Assembly: GCF_000801105.2 (NCBI RefSeq)
Contig: NC_079516.1
Span: forward strand, 26,325,043 to 26,389,042
Length of the DNA: 64,000 nt
Direction: 5' to 3'
Origin: Raphanus sativus
Taxonomy: Eukaryota; Streptophyta; Magnoliopsida; Brassicales; Brassicaceae
Within the stretch, counting starts at the first letter, position 1; every line of letters starts with the position of its first letter. The notes under the pieces were generated by a model that made no database searches, was not told the DNA's origin, and saw nothing but the letters and a program-made list of their open reading frames with translations. Positions 14,079-25,857 of this stretch are shown here, piece after piece. The position numbers were made by a program, and so were the translations under genes.

Positions 14079-15247
14079 AAAGTTCAGGAGGATCGTTCAC
14101 CATCAACCAACACTGGTACAAGCAAAGGTCAAGTTAGGTGTCAATTACTCGATTGGTATTCGGAAGATGAGGTTGTTGTCGGTGAAGGAGATCTATGCTC
14201 TGTCGAACCAACTTACAAGATTGGCCGTATTCCACTTGGACCTAATGCCGCAGCTGTAATTGTCAACTTCGTTGTGGATAAAGAAGCATATGTATGGAGG
14301 CCTACAACAACTATCACCTTACTTGGGGAAGCAGTGGGAACCAAAATTGCATGGCCATTCGATAAGGTCATTCTCGATTCAATGGAATCGCCAACTGTAG
14401 AGAAGACTGCTGGTTCCTCGGTAACTTTCTTATCATGTTTTTGTGTGTTTAACAAATTATATGGTTAGATATGTTATTTGTTAGGTGATCGGTGTATTAT
14501 GTATTTGCATGACTACTTAGGCTTCTAAGGCAATGGAAGATAGAATCCAGATTATTGCTTGGACTAATGATGCTGAAGTGATTGCTGAGGGCTATTTGAT
14601 TTCAACTGATCCAGCAGAGATGGTCAATAATATTAATTTGGGTCTGAATGCTGCAAAAGTGAAGATTGACAAGGTGATTGATGAAGAGGCTTATCTGTGG
14701 AGACCAAGTGAAGACATGAAAGTGATTGGCGATGCACTGTTTGATTACATAGCATGGCCAGTTTCGAAGGTTCTACTGTGTGAAGGAGCAAGACCATCTA
14801 AAGATTCATCATCGAAGGTTCCATCAGTTAGTAAAGGACCAGTTTTTTCTAAGTCATCATCTAAAGATTCATCACCTAAGGTAAAACTCTACCCATAATT
14901 ATATAGCTTTGACATTCATTTCTTCTTCTTATAGTGATGTTTGCATGAATTTTCACTTGTAGAGTGTGGCTAACAGCTCAAACACAAGTGGCTCTCCGAA
15001 GAGGCACTGCTTGCTCTTAGACTGCTTTGGATCAGGGAAAACTGTTGCAGAGGACAAAGTTTTATCAAACCATCCAGAAGACAAAGTCCACTTTGTTCCT
15101 TTGGGTCCAAACGCCAGCAAGGTATGGGTTGAGGTATGTAAGATCGATGATGCCCGTGTATGGAGACCAAACTCAGAATTCCAGCTTGTTTCTGATGCAT
15201 TAGGTTCTACTGTCGCTTGGCCTAATGACAAGATTGTTTATATGTGA
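14079..15247 (+). CDS. CACTA-borne protein with three related WRP...AWP domains
   Basis: Three exons joined in phase 0 (14079-14420, 14521-14880, 14963-15247) each encode one copy of a roughly 70-residue unit. Each has a NAA/NAS-x-V start, then (Y/R)(V/L)WRP, then LxGxA/LxSDA and ending (I/V)AWPxxK(I/V). The copies have diverged, so the triplication is old. Similar domains (I believe Pfam DUF8039) occur in plant CACTA-associated proteins of unknown function. By position it is the second gene of the element and could play a TnpA-like, end-binding part; this is inference. The true start exon is not identified, because the region before 14079 belongs to the deleted transposase end. Confidence 0.6.
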
Positions 15248-15768
15248 ACCAGTATCTTATATTGGATTCACTTGGATTGTTGAACTTGTTTGGCTAGTTG
15301 AATACTTTGTTTCTGGTTTGGTTGTGTAAGACTCGATAGTTTGATAATCAGAACTTGGGTTTTCTTGTTTTTATGGTTTGGCAAATGACATTGTCTATAT
15401 ATACGATAAAAATATGGCAGAGCAAAAAAGAAAAAGGATATATTGTTGATTCCAATTATACAACAAAACCCAGATTAAATTACAGAAACAATAACAAAAG
15501 AGCACCGCTATATTACATCTAGCAATGACAGCAAAATAGTGCTATTTTTACATAAATAATAGCAAATATTAAAAGCTATTATAAGTATTATAATTGCAAA
15601 ACAAATAAACGCTATTGAAATAATATATTTAAATAGCGTACGAAAAAGCGCTATCTAAAGTTCACGAGAAAAGATTGCGGTGGAAGATACAGCGTTCGCC
15701 ATAACGCTGTGCTATCTTCTGATAGCGTTTTCGTCATGCTATATATGAGACGTTTTCTTGTAGCGAAT

Positions 15769-16364
15769 TGGACTTTTCGTGTTACATGCTCATGTTCTTT
15801 TGCAGATTCTAAAATAAAGAGGAATGATAATCATCCTTTCTATTCTCAGGTTTCGTCTATATATGTCAAATAGGTGGGTTTTCCATTGGTTGCCAATGTC
15901 CATATTTAAATGGGCTCTAATTTGTAAAACCCGTTTTTCATATGGGTTTTAAATGGACAGAAATAGAAAACCAATTGTTCAGTGGTCCATATGGGTTTGG
16001 TCATTTTGGTTATGGGCCGCCCACTAACTTAAAATTTCTAGGGTTTCCATTTGGGGAGAAAAATCGTTTCATCGAAAGCTCTCGAGCTCTCTCCTTTGGC
16101 GACTGGAATGGCGATTCACTGATTCCAACGATCCACCTTCATATCTTCGTCCGTGACTCCGTTCTCCACTTCTCCATCCATTCTCGAGCCGCTCTCTCCC
16201 GCGATTCAGCCTTTCTCTTCCGTCTGATCTCTCTCGTACGTCTCTGATCTCTCTCCGTCCGTCTCTGATCTATTTCCGTCCGTCTCCGATCTATTTTCTG
16301 TTTTCGTTTCATGGAGTTTGATTCATTTTACTTGTTTAACTTGATGTTTTTTACTTGTATCAGG
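15769..16364 (+). other. Spacer between CACTA element and hAT transposase gene
   Basis: Probably the 5' untranslated part of the hAT element. A TCTC-rich stretch (16210-16300) with GTCTCTGATCT repeated several times looks like a leader, and an acceptor-like site (TATCAG) precedes the ATG at 16365. No clear terminal inverted repeat was found. Confidence 0.4.
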
Positions 16365-18033
16365 ATGGACAATGAAGAGGATGTTCTGAACTTAAATGAA
16401 GATGCAGACTACATGAATGGGGATGAGCTAATGGATGAAAACTCAGATGAAGATGGTGATGAAGCAATAGCAGTGGAGGATACTCTCATGAGCACTGCTG
16501 AAAGCCACAAAAAAAGAGGAGGTAAACGAAGACACTCCGGATGCTGGAAGCACTTTGCTACAATAGGATAGAAGTATTCAGATGGTACAAATGACATCGA
16601 GTGCAGATTCTGAAAACGCAACTACTGCTTAAACCTGCGTAGGAGTGGAACTTCAAGTCTTTTGCGGCATATGAAGGTTTGTACTTTGAATCCTGTCCCT
16701 AGTACACCTGGAACTGGTAGGAAGATAGATCAGCTTGTGTTTGGTGAGTTCATTGCGATGGCCTTGATTGAGCATAACCTGTCATTCTCCTTCGTAGAGT
16801 ATAGAAGAGTCATGAAAGCACTTTATTATGTGAATCCTAGAATAGAGTTTTGGTGTAGGAATACAGCTGTTAGCGACTGTCTGAAGATATATGAGAAGGA
16901 TAAGCTGAAACTGAGGCAGCAGTTGAAAGAGATTCCTGGAAGGTTTTGCTTAACTACTGATCTTTGGAGAGCTCTAACTGTGGAAGGGTACATGTGTCTC
17001 ACAGCTCACTACATAGATGGAAATTGGGATCTGAAGTCAAAGATTATCGAGTTCTGTGTGTTTCCTCCTCATGATACTGGTGGTGCCATAGCGATGAAGA
17101 TAGTGGAGTTGTTGAAAGAGTGGGGTATAAAGAAGAGAGTCTTCAGTGTCACTGTGGATAATGCTTCATCGAATGATAACATGCAGTCCATTCTCAAGAG
17201 GCAGCTTCGAAAATATTTAATGTGCAATGGAGAGTTCTTCCACATTAGGTGTGTTGCCCACATTCTGAACTTGATAGTACAAGAAGGATTGAGTGTTATT
17301 ATTGGCGCTTTGGAGAAAATAAGGGAGAGTGTTAAGTTTGTGAGTGTGACTGAATCTAGAGAGAGGCTGTTTCAGAGTGGCGTGAAAGCAGTGGCTATTA
17401 AACCTAGAAATAGTAGTGTGTTGCCAGGGTTAGTCATGGATGTTACAACAAGATGGAATTCCACCCATCTCATGCTAGATAGAGCCATCATCTATAGAGA
17501 GGCCTTCCGCCAACTTGCTGAAGTTGAGGCATGTTATCAGTTCTGTCCAAATGAATTAGAGTGGGAGAGGGCAGAGTTGATTCGGGATTTATTGGCTCCT
17601 TTCGCTGAGATGAACAATCTGGTTTGTGGATCTTCTTATCCGACAGCTAACCTCTATTTTATGCAAGTGTGGATGATCGAGAACTGGCTGAGAGGAAATG
17701 AGTTCAGTGGGGATGATCGAGAACTGGCTGAGAGGAAATGAGTTCAGTGGGGATGAAGTAATTTGTGAGAGGGTGGCTTCAATGAGGCCCAAGTTTGATA
17801 AGTATTGGAAGGAGTATTCCGATATCTTAGCCATTGCTGTTGTGCTTGATCCAAGACTGAAGTTTGCATGTCTGGATTATTGCTTCACAACTTTAGATGC
17901 AGCCACAAAAAAGATGAAAGTGGATCATATTAGAAAGAAGTTGAAGAAGTTGTTTGATGTTTACAAGAAGAATGGGTGGAAAAAAACAGAAGCATGGTTT
18001 AAGATTAACCAAAAAACAGAAGCATGTTTATAG
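16365..18033 (+). pseudogene. hAT transposase (RICESLEEPER/DAYSLEEPER type), broken
   Basis: The frame begins with an acidic leader (MDNEEDVLNLNEDADYMNGD), then a BED zinc finger (CWKHFATIG ... GTSSLLRHMKVC), then the hAT catalytic region with FCLTTDLWRALTVEGYMCLT, VFSVTVDNASSNDNM and HIRCVAHILNLIVQEGL, and WNSTHLMLDRAI further on. Two in-frame stops lie in the BED finger (TAG at 16569, TGA at 16611). The second sits where a zinc-ligand cysteine is expected. A 40-bp tandem duplication (17672-17751) shifts the frame. The C-terminal hAT dimerisation domain is absent; sequence stops at 18033 shortly before a Helitron. Some RICESLEEPER relatives are domesticated genes, but this copy is dead. Confidence 0.87.
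17672..17751 (+). repeat. 40-bp tandem duplication inside the hAT pseudogene
   Basis: Two identical 40-bp copies, 17672-17711 and 17712-17751, beginning GATGATCGAGAACTGG. Forty is not a multiple of three, so the reading frame changes from the first to the second copy. Confidence 0.95.
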
Positions 18034-18125
18034 CTGTCAGATGGGCGAGCCCATGTCCATTAGCCTATATCTGTTTGCCAATTTATAGTTTGTGGATAGA
18101 AAGTGAGCATGTCCATTAAGTATCA

Positions 18126-19015
18126 CTAGATTTTGACCCGCACGCCTGTGCGGATGTATTTTTATAAAATATATTGCTATTTATTTTCCATGTCAATATT
18201 AGAGTTGAACAAAAAATTCGAACCCAAAAATTCGAACTGATCCCGATCCAAAAAGAAGTACCAAACCCGAACAGAAGTTGATTAAATATCCAAATTATTT
18301 AAAATTTGGTATTTAGAGAACAGAAACCGAATCCGATCTGAATCAAAGTATTTCGGATACCCGAATATATATATATATATATAAAATATATATATTATAT
18401 ACCTTCAATATAATAATAATTCACATATATTATATTTTTAAAATTTAATGTGAAATAAAAAAATCATAATTTAAGTTGGTATATGAAATTTGAGTTTTAT
18501 TATACTTTCTTGTATATATTGAAAATATTTTTCAATAATGGTTATTGGAAAATATTTTAGTAAAAATTCTTTTTGGATATATGTATATGTTGAATCAATT
18601 TTTGATATAAATAAACTTTAAATTATTATTTTGATTTGAAATATATATACTTTTTAGTTTTTTATGATTATTTTAGACCAATGATATTTTAGATAATTAG
18701 ATTAGCTAATTTTTGTATATTTTAAAGTTGACTCAAATAGATAATTTTTCATAAGATAATAGATTTCTAATTTTCCTTAATAACATAAATTTTTTTTTCT
18801 TAATAGACTATTCTATGTGTTTCCAAACAACATTATATTTTTTATACTCTTATTCATGTTTCCAAACAAACTTTTTTTAAAAAACTGCTATTCATGTTTC
18901 CAAACAAACCTATTTTTTTTTAAACTGCTATCAAAGTTTCCAAATAAATATCTTTTTAAAATTGTTATCCTTTTTCAGACAAACTCAATTTGTATTTCAG
19001 TTTTAATAATATAGA
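18126..19015 (-). mobile_element. Non-autonomous Helitron (890 bp)
   Basis: On the minus strand the element begins TCTATATTATTAAAACTGAA (5' end at 19015) and ends with a GC-rich hairpin (CCGCAC...GTGCGG, 18138-18153) followed by GGTCAAAATCTAG (18126). It lies between host A (18125) and T (19016), as required for Helitrons. The inside is AT-rich with a (TA)n run near 18366 and a thrice-repeated TGTTTCCAAACAAA-like motif at 18817-18910. It has no helicase gene and would need an autonomous relative. Confidence 0.85.
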
Positions 19016-19417
19016 TATTACTTTTTATTTACTTAGGAGAGGAGTTAAGTTTTTTTTTTTGAAACCTGAGAGGAGTTAAGTTAATATGAAGTTTTGAATA
19101 GATTGCATTTAAAAGATCGAAATGAGTTTTGTGATAGTGTTAGTAAGATTGATATTTTTTTGATTAATTCTGTACCTAAAAAGAGAAATTGTTTTTCGAA
19201 TGTATTTATTTATATATATATATTTTTTTTTCGAATGTATTCCGCTATGAAACATGTCATTACGTGGATTGTATAATAATAGTCGTGGTTATACAAACTA
19301 TGTTTCTTTGTGTGATTTGACATGAGAATCTGTCATTTTCTTTAGGGATGTACATGAACAAAAAGTATTCACATGATAAATAGTTATTTGTTAGTTTTTT
19401 ATGTTAATTAGTATCTA
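19016..19417. other. AT-rich DNA between Helitron and LINE
   Basis: Contains an 18-bp direct repeat (GAGAGGAGTTAAGTT at about 19035 and 19068) and an AT microsatellite at 19209-19222. No gene seen. Confidence 0.5.
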
Positions 19418-19528
19418 ATATAACGAGTGAAAATGTATTCTTGATTTAGGAAGTTCGACGTGGCAAAGGCGATTTGAAGTGCGACTAGGGTTTTTGGTTT
19501 CTACAACACGTAATCTCTGTTCGGGCCG

Positions 19529-20961
19529 ATGACGGCGCCGGATCTCGCCAACTTTCCGCTGCTGGTGGACACGGCAAATGGCTCACAGACAGTTAAGGAA
19601 GGGAAGACTCTTTCATGGGTAGGGGTGGCTCAATTAGGGCCTGTTTTGGCAACACATGTGTTGACTTTTGGATCGGAAGAAGGGAAAGACTTTGTTGAGG
19701 TTCCGGACGGTATAATCCAGAATACGGTGCCTTTGTGGGATGACCTAATCGAAGGAAAGTTCATGGACACTGCTCCACATGTTGGAAAAATTCACGCAAT
19801 AGTGAACAAAATTTGGCCATTGGGAAACCGAGCTATATGGATTGAAGTTTTTGAAGTGGATAAAACTACAGTCAAGTTTAGAATCAAGGATGCCAATACA
19901 CGAGCACGGATCTTGCATCGTGGAATGTGGAATATTGCTAATATTCCAATGGTTGTATCGAAATGGACTCCGGAGGAGGAAGAAGAGGAAGTCGAGATCA
20001 CTACAATACCGATGTGGGTTACGCTAAAGAACGTGCCGAGGAAAATGTTCTCATGGAAGGGATTGGGGTTCATCGCAAGTGCAGTAGGAAAGCCTAAAAG
20101 ACTACATCCCGACACTCTACTGTGTAAGAGTTTTGAGGAAGCAAAGGTGTTTGTGGAAGCAAATATGACTAAAGAATTGCCTAAGTCTCATCACTTCAAG
20201 TCAAACCTAGGATTGGCGGCTGATGTCCAGTTCGTATATCCCTGGCTACCGTCTAAGTGTAACTTATGCTCTAAATGGGGACATGTTGGAGCAAAATGCA
20301 GTGGTAAAGGTAAAAACATTCGCATCTTACAGAGAACAGAGGGAGAAGAGAATCTCCTAAAGGAAACAGAAAGGAGTGAATCTGCTTCGAAGCAAGCTGA
20401 GAATAGTGATGCATCTAGCTCTGCACCACTACCGGTTGTGCCAGTCATAACTGAGGGAGAGGAAGTGGAAAAAGTTTTAATGAGGGAGAAGAGAAACTGG
20501 AGGACGAGAACATCGTGGCAGAGCAGAATACAGTCTCTGATGGTGCTAATGATCATGAACAGAGGGAGGAATGCAAAGATATGGGGGATGACTGGTCAAA
20601 TGTATCTCCAGGGAAGCAAGCAAGATCAAACCCACAAATAAATGAAGTTTCAAACATCATTAGTTCTCCCTCTCAATTTGCTATCTTGGGAGAGGATCAT
20701 GATGAGCGACAGAATATTTTAAACGAAGAAGAAGGAGATAGCGAGGAAGGTGAGATTTTGGAGAAACAATTACCTGATGATTTAGATCCTCACAAGGGTG
20801 ATGATCAGCAGAAGCAGGAGGTGATTGATGAGGTTAATACTCGGAGAACATCTACTCGCAATGCAAAAAATCAGGCTAAGAATGGTGGAGATACAAAGAC
20901 TCAAAGCACAAGCAGTCTTGCGAGTGCTATGGGTAAAAAACAAAATACCAAGAAGTGTTAA
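19529..20961 (+). pseudogene. LINE ORF1: DUF4283 and CCHC zinc-knuckle protein
   Basis: Starts MTAPDLANFPLLVD. A DUF4283-type RNA-binding region (KIWPLGNRAIWIEVFEVD, RGMWNIANIPMVVSKWTP) is followed by a zinc knuckle CNLCSKWGHVGAKC and an acidic C-terminal tail. The frame shifts near 20480, the tail continuing from 20515 to the TAA at 20959-20961. ORF2 begins only two bases later. The protein would coat LINE RNA; it is broken in this copy. Confidence 0.85.
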
Positions 20962-20963
20962 TT

Positions 20964-23900
20964 ATGTCGGGTTTCTTCTGGAATATCCGCGGTTTTAATC
21001 AATGGAAGAAGCATTCAGTTGTACAAAAATGGTTAAGATACAAGGATTTCATGTTTGGAGGATTACTGGAAACAAGAGTTAAGGAGGGAAGAAGTGAGAA
21101 AATACTCTCAACAGTCTTTGGGGGTGGAGTATGATCTCAAATTATGAGTTCAACGCTTTGGGAAGAATATGGTTTGTGTGGAGACCAGACATAAGAGTAA
21201 CACCTTTCTTTAAGAGTGGACAAATACTCACTGTCTCAATTTGGATGGAGGATGGAGAAGAATTTTTTTATTCTATTGTTTATGCTTTAAACACCATGGA
21301 AGAGAGAAGAGAGCTGTGGAAGGACCTAAAGCTTCATCAGGACTCACCAATTATTCAAAATAAGCCTTGGTTGATCGCAGGAGATTTTAATGAAACTCTT
21401 GATATGGAGGATCATTCATGGCATGGAGTCTCCCCTACGGTGACTCAGGGAATGAGAGAGTTTGGGGAAATTGTACAATACTGTTCTCTGATGGATCTAG
21501 GAGCACATGGACCGCATTATACATGGTCTAATAAAAGAACAGAGGGTCTTATCTCGAAGAAGATTGACCGAGTTATGTTCAATGATCATTGGCTTGCTGC
21601 CTACCCGCAATCATATGCTGTGTTTGAGAGTGGTGGCTGCTCTGATCATCTTCGGTGTCGCATCCAGCTCCGCTCGGAGTTGTCGCGCCCAAGACGACCA
21701 TTTAAATTTGTAAACGCTATCACAGAGTTGGAGGAATTCATGCCAAGTGTTCGTAGATACTGGGAAGCTACTGAACCTATATTTTCATCGACTTCATCTT
21801 TATTTAGATTCTCAAAGAAGCTAAAGAATTTGAAGCCTATCATACGAGAGTTGGGGAAGACAAAGATGGGGAAGCTCTCTGTCAAAGCAAAGGCTTCTTT
21901 CGATGAATTATGTGAAAAGCAGAATGAGACAATGAGAAATCCAACACAGCAAAACATGGAGGCGGAGGGTGAAGCGTTTAAGCGCTGGGACTTTGTCTCT
22001 GGGTTGGAAGAGAAAGTTTTAAAGCAGAAGTCCAAGATGCATTGGTTGGATGTGGGAGATAAGAATAATACTGCTTTTCATAGAGGAGCAACTGCAAGAG
22101 AAATAATGAACTCGATCAAGGAGATAGAGTGCCTGGACGGAGTGGTGGTGAGGAATCGAGAACAAATAAAAACTGAAGCTGAGAGGCATTTTCGAGAGTT
22201 TCTCCAGTTTAAGCCATCGAACTATACTGGTGCTGAGGTAACTGAACTTCAGGCTCTTCTATCCTATCGTTGCTCGGAGCTGGATAAAGAAAGCCTAGTC
22301 AAAGAAGTCACAGCGGAAGAGATAATGAAAGTCTTGTTTGCAATGCCGAGTGAGAAATCCCCTGGTCCAGATGGTTACACTGCAGAGTTCTATAAATCAG
22401 CATGGCCAATCATTGGTTCTGAATTTGTCATTGCGGTTAAAAGTTTTTTCGAGAAGAGTTTTTTACCAAAAGGAGTGAACACCACCATTTTGGCTCTCAT
22501 TCCAAAAGTAACAGGAACGAAGAAGATGAAAGACTATCGTCCCATCTCTTGCTGCAACGTAATATACAAGGTGATCTCGAAAATCATCGCCAACCGGTTA
22601 AAGAAGCTCCTCACGGACTTCATTAGCCTGAATCAATTAATCAGCTTTTGTCAAAGACCGGCTACTACTAGAGAATCTTCTTCTAGCAACGGAGCTGGTT
22701 AAGGATTATCACAAGGACTCAGTCTCTCGTCGATGCGCGATTAAGGTGGATATATCAAAGGCTTTTGACTCAGTTCAGTGGCCTTTTTTATTTAACACGT
22801 TGACAGCTCTAGGACTCCCGGAGAAATTCATACACTGGATATCTCTCTGTGTCACCACGGCCTCTTTCTCGGTTCAGGTTAATGGAGAGTTGGCTGGGTT
22901 TTTTAAGAGTGAGAGGGGAATTCGTCAGGGTTGTGCACTCTCGCCATACCTGTTTGTGATCAGTATGAATGTGCTATCAAAAATGTTGGATAAATCAGCA
23001 GTGGAGAAGAGGATGGGCTATCACCCAAAGTGTAAGAATCTGAGCCTTACACACTTGAGATTTGCGGATGATATATTAGTATTCTCATATGGTAACTCTC
23101 ATTCCATCGAGAACATACTTGAGGTCTTCAAGAAGTTTGAAACCATATCGGGTTTATTGATGAGTGTTGAAAAATCCACTATCTTCTGTGCGGGGATTGG
23201 AGATAGCGCAAGGAATGAACTACAAGAACGCTTCAGTATGGAGGTGGGGAAGCTACCGGTCCGTTACCTTGGTTTACCCTTATTAACAAAGCGTATGGGG
23301 AGGAGTGACTATCAACCACTCATTGAGAGAATCAAGAAACGAATTAGTCTATAGACGAACCGGTTCTTATCTCTGGCTAGTCGACTGCAACTTATTAAAT
23401 CAGTGTTAATGAGTATTTCCAACTTTTGGATGTCTGCTTTCTGTCTCCCAGGAGATTGCCTAAAGGAGATTGATAGTCTGTGCTGTGCATTCCTCTGGTC
23501 TGGCCCAACACTAAATGCGAAGCGAGCAAAGGTGGCATGGGAAAAAGTTACTACTCTGAAGTCGGAAGGAGGTCTTTGACTTCGGCCGTTAAAAGAGGTT
23601 AATGAGACTTGCTGTCTGAAGTTAATATGGAGGGTCCTTTCCTCGAATTCTCTTTGGGCTCAATGGGTGAAAACCTATTTACTAAAAGGAGGAACCATCT
23701 GGGCAGTTAACAGTACAACAACAATGGGTTCATGGGTGTGGAAGAAGCTTCTGAAACGTAGAGACAAGGCAACATACTTCCATCGAATGGAAGTAAGAGA
23801 TGGACAAGGCACCTCCTTCTGGTATGATTCATGGTCAGATATGGGTCGTTTAATAGATCTCACGGGAGTTAGAGGATGTATTGATATGGGCATTCCATTA

Positions 23901-24616
23901 AATGCAAGTGTTGCGACAGCTATCGTTAGAAGACCTCGACGGCATCGTTGTGATTTATATGCTATGGTAGAAGAAGTGTTGCACAAGCAACGATGAAAAA
24001 TGGGTTCCGGGGAAGATATTTCAACGTGGAGATTTTCCTCAGAGAGTTTCAAATCGAAGTTCAGTACAAGTAGCACTTGGTCCCTCCTTCGAAGCACTGC
24101 TCCTGATGTGAACTGGCACTCGATCGTCTGGTTTTCCCACTCGACGCCGAAGTACTCGTTCATGGTGTGGCTAGCAATGCTTAACAGATTGACAACTGGT
24201 GATAGAATGATTGTCTGGAATGCAGGCATTGATGCGACTTGTGTACTATGCCAACAACACCTGGAAACTAGAGATCATCTCTTTTTGAATGCAGCTATTC
24301 ACATGAAATTTGGTCGGATCTCGTCCAGCGACTACTGCTCTCCCGCTTCTCTAACCAGTGGCAAAATATCTGCAACATTTTGACAGATAACAACTTTCCA
24401 CTCCTAAAGTTGTATCTCTTGCGCTACAGCTTTCAAGTAATTGTGCACTCTCTATGGCGTGAAAGGAATGCTCGCCGTCATGGGTCGGCGCCGATACTAG
24501 CAGGTCAGTTGATAAAGATGATCGACAGACAGATTCGAAATCAGTGTCTTACATTGATAAAAAAGAGAATCCGACGGCATGAAGTAGTCCTACAACTATG
24601 GCTCTCTACTAGATAG
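20964..24616 (+). pseudogene. LINE ORF2: endonuclease-reverse transcriptase, broken
   Basis: ATG at 20964 begins MSGFFWNIRGFN, the start of an APE-type endonuclease; a missing base near 21120 shifts the frame. Endonuclease parts follow (IAGDFNETLD, HYTWSN, DRVMFNDHW, GCSDH). Reverse-transcriptase blocks are MPSEKSPGPDGYTAEFYK, LIPKV, DYRPISCCNVIYKVISK, then a 4-base duplication near 22636, then KVDISKAFDSVQW, GIRQGCALSPYLF and the FADD catalytic box. In-frame stops lie at 23352, 23577 and 23994. A zf-RVT domain (VWLAMLNRLTTGDRM, CVLCQQHLETRDHLF) and a short tail end near 24616. Typical plant L1 ORF2, well decayed. Confidence 0.9.
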
Positions 24617-24779
24617 CTTAAAAATTCTTTGTCTTTCTATTCAAAAATCAGTAGCATAGACTGTAACAACTATTTTTTCTGATTAATTTTACATATTATT
24701 CAAAAAAAAAAATATAATGAGTAAAGATTTAATGATATGATTTTGTTGAATTCTCGTTGACTGAATATATGATACGTCT

Positions 24780-25629
24780 GATAAATAAATAGGTTTTGAA
24801 CATTTTCCTCTCTCTCCTCAATTCTCTCTAGAACTTCCTAAAGGTTCTTCCGTTCACCGGCTCCGGCTGCTTCCACAGAGCCGGAGTCGGGTTTCGTTTT
24901 CTCGTTTCTTTGGTTTGTCTTGTTTTTCCTTTTCATCGGCGGTTTGCATGTTGATTTTGATGGTGCTTCATGGTCACGGATAAGCAAGATCAAGGTTGGG
25001 GTTTGTCTTCAAGTTGCATGCACCTTATCTCCTTTGCTGATGTCTTTGGCTGCTCTCCGTTTCGATCCTTCATCCGTTTTGCTTCTCAAAACTGATGCTT
25101 GAATGGTTTGTGGTGATTCGCTCCCTGTCTTCATCTCAGAGGTCCGATCGAGCCCTCGTATCTCACAAAGCTTCTTTCTTGGCGTTTGCATGTTTGCATC
25201 TCGCTCTTCAGCTTCCTTGGCGTTTGCATGTCGCTCCTCAGTTGAGTTTGACTCCGCCATTAAATCTTGCCATATCCGGTTTCAAGTAAGAACGAAGTGT
25301 TCTGTTCTCCGGATTGAAGCTTAGGTTTTCTTGTATCAATTTACTACGCTTATCTACTATGGGAGGTTTCAAGTTCTTCATCAAAGATTTCTGTTGGAGT
25401 TGGTGTACTTCACTTTGGAGCTTTCTTCCTCTTCATTTTGTTGGTTTTCAAGTCTTGCTTTAGTTAGATATCTCAATCATCATGCATGTTTCCCTTGTTA
25501 AAGGCTCTGTCTCCGGAGAACTCTGCTTCTGCCGGCTTACTTTCTGGAGAAATCTATTTTCGCCCGGTTTTGTTGTATGTTCCATGTTTCTCTAAATCAA
25601 TATAATCATGTTTAGTGTGAAAAAAAAAA
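24780..25629 (+). mobile_element. Unclassified poly(A) retroposon with 17-bp target duplication
   Basis: The insert is flanked by a perfect direct repeat GAATATATGATACGTCT (24763-24779 and 25630-25646) and ends in about ten A residues (25620-25629), the mark of LINE-driven retroposition. Its 850 bases are far less AT-rich than the surroundings and contain an inverted pair GGCTCCGG/CCGGAG near 24860-24885. No reverse transcriptase or known domain is visible. The longest frames (60-80 codons) have no recognisable similarity. It could be a processed copy of a host transcript or a 5'-truncated or non-autonomous LINE-like family. Confidence 0.8.
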
Positions 25630-25829
25630 GAATATATGATACGTCTTTTTCTTGCCTTTGTGTTTTGTGATTATTTCCCAAATTATAATATAATTGGGAT
25701 TGGTTAAGGGAAGATATGATGAGTGGTTAATGGTTTAAATGAATTCTCGTTTTGGTAATGGCATTGATAATGGGTTTATGGCAGTGGCATGCAATGGTAA
25801 TTTTCTAGAAAAAGTCAGGTTTATTTTCT

Positions 25830-25857
25830 ATTTGTACTCCTGTTTTAATAGTTTAGA
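25830..25857 (-). mobile_element. Helitron 5' end abutting another Helitron
   Basis: The minus strand reads TCTAAACTATTAAAACAGGA from 25857, a Helitron 5' terminus. It directly touches the CTAG 3' end of the neighbouring element at 25858, so the two are head to tail without an intervening AT. The 3' end of this element was not found; the LINE and the poly(A) retroposon may have inserted in it. Confidence 0.6.

Larger units (their letters stand above)
19435..24711 (+). mobile_element. L1-type LINE retrotransposon, near full length, decayed
   Basis: Two ORFs in the L1 order (gag-like ORF1, then endonuclease-reverse transcriptase ORF2) are followed by a 3' tail and an A-run at 24701-24711. Imperfect 17-bp repeats at 19418-19434 and 24712-24728 (ATATAAYGAGTRAARAT, three differences) fit a target-site duplication. 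Several stops and frameshifts make it inactive. Confidence 0.88.

Noticed and set aside
15840..18125. Terminal inverted repeats and 8-bp duplication of the hAT element
   Set aside because: Searched by eye around GTCCAT motifs at both sides; no convincing pair, and the right side is cut by the Helitron.
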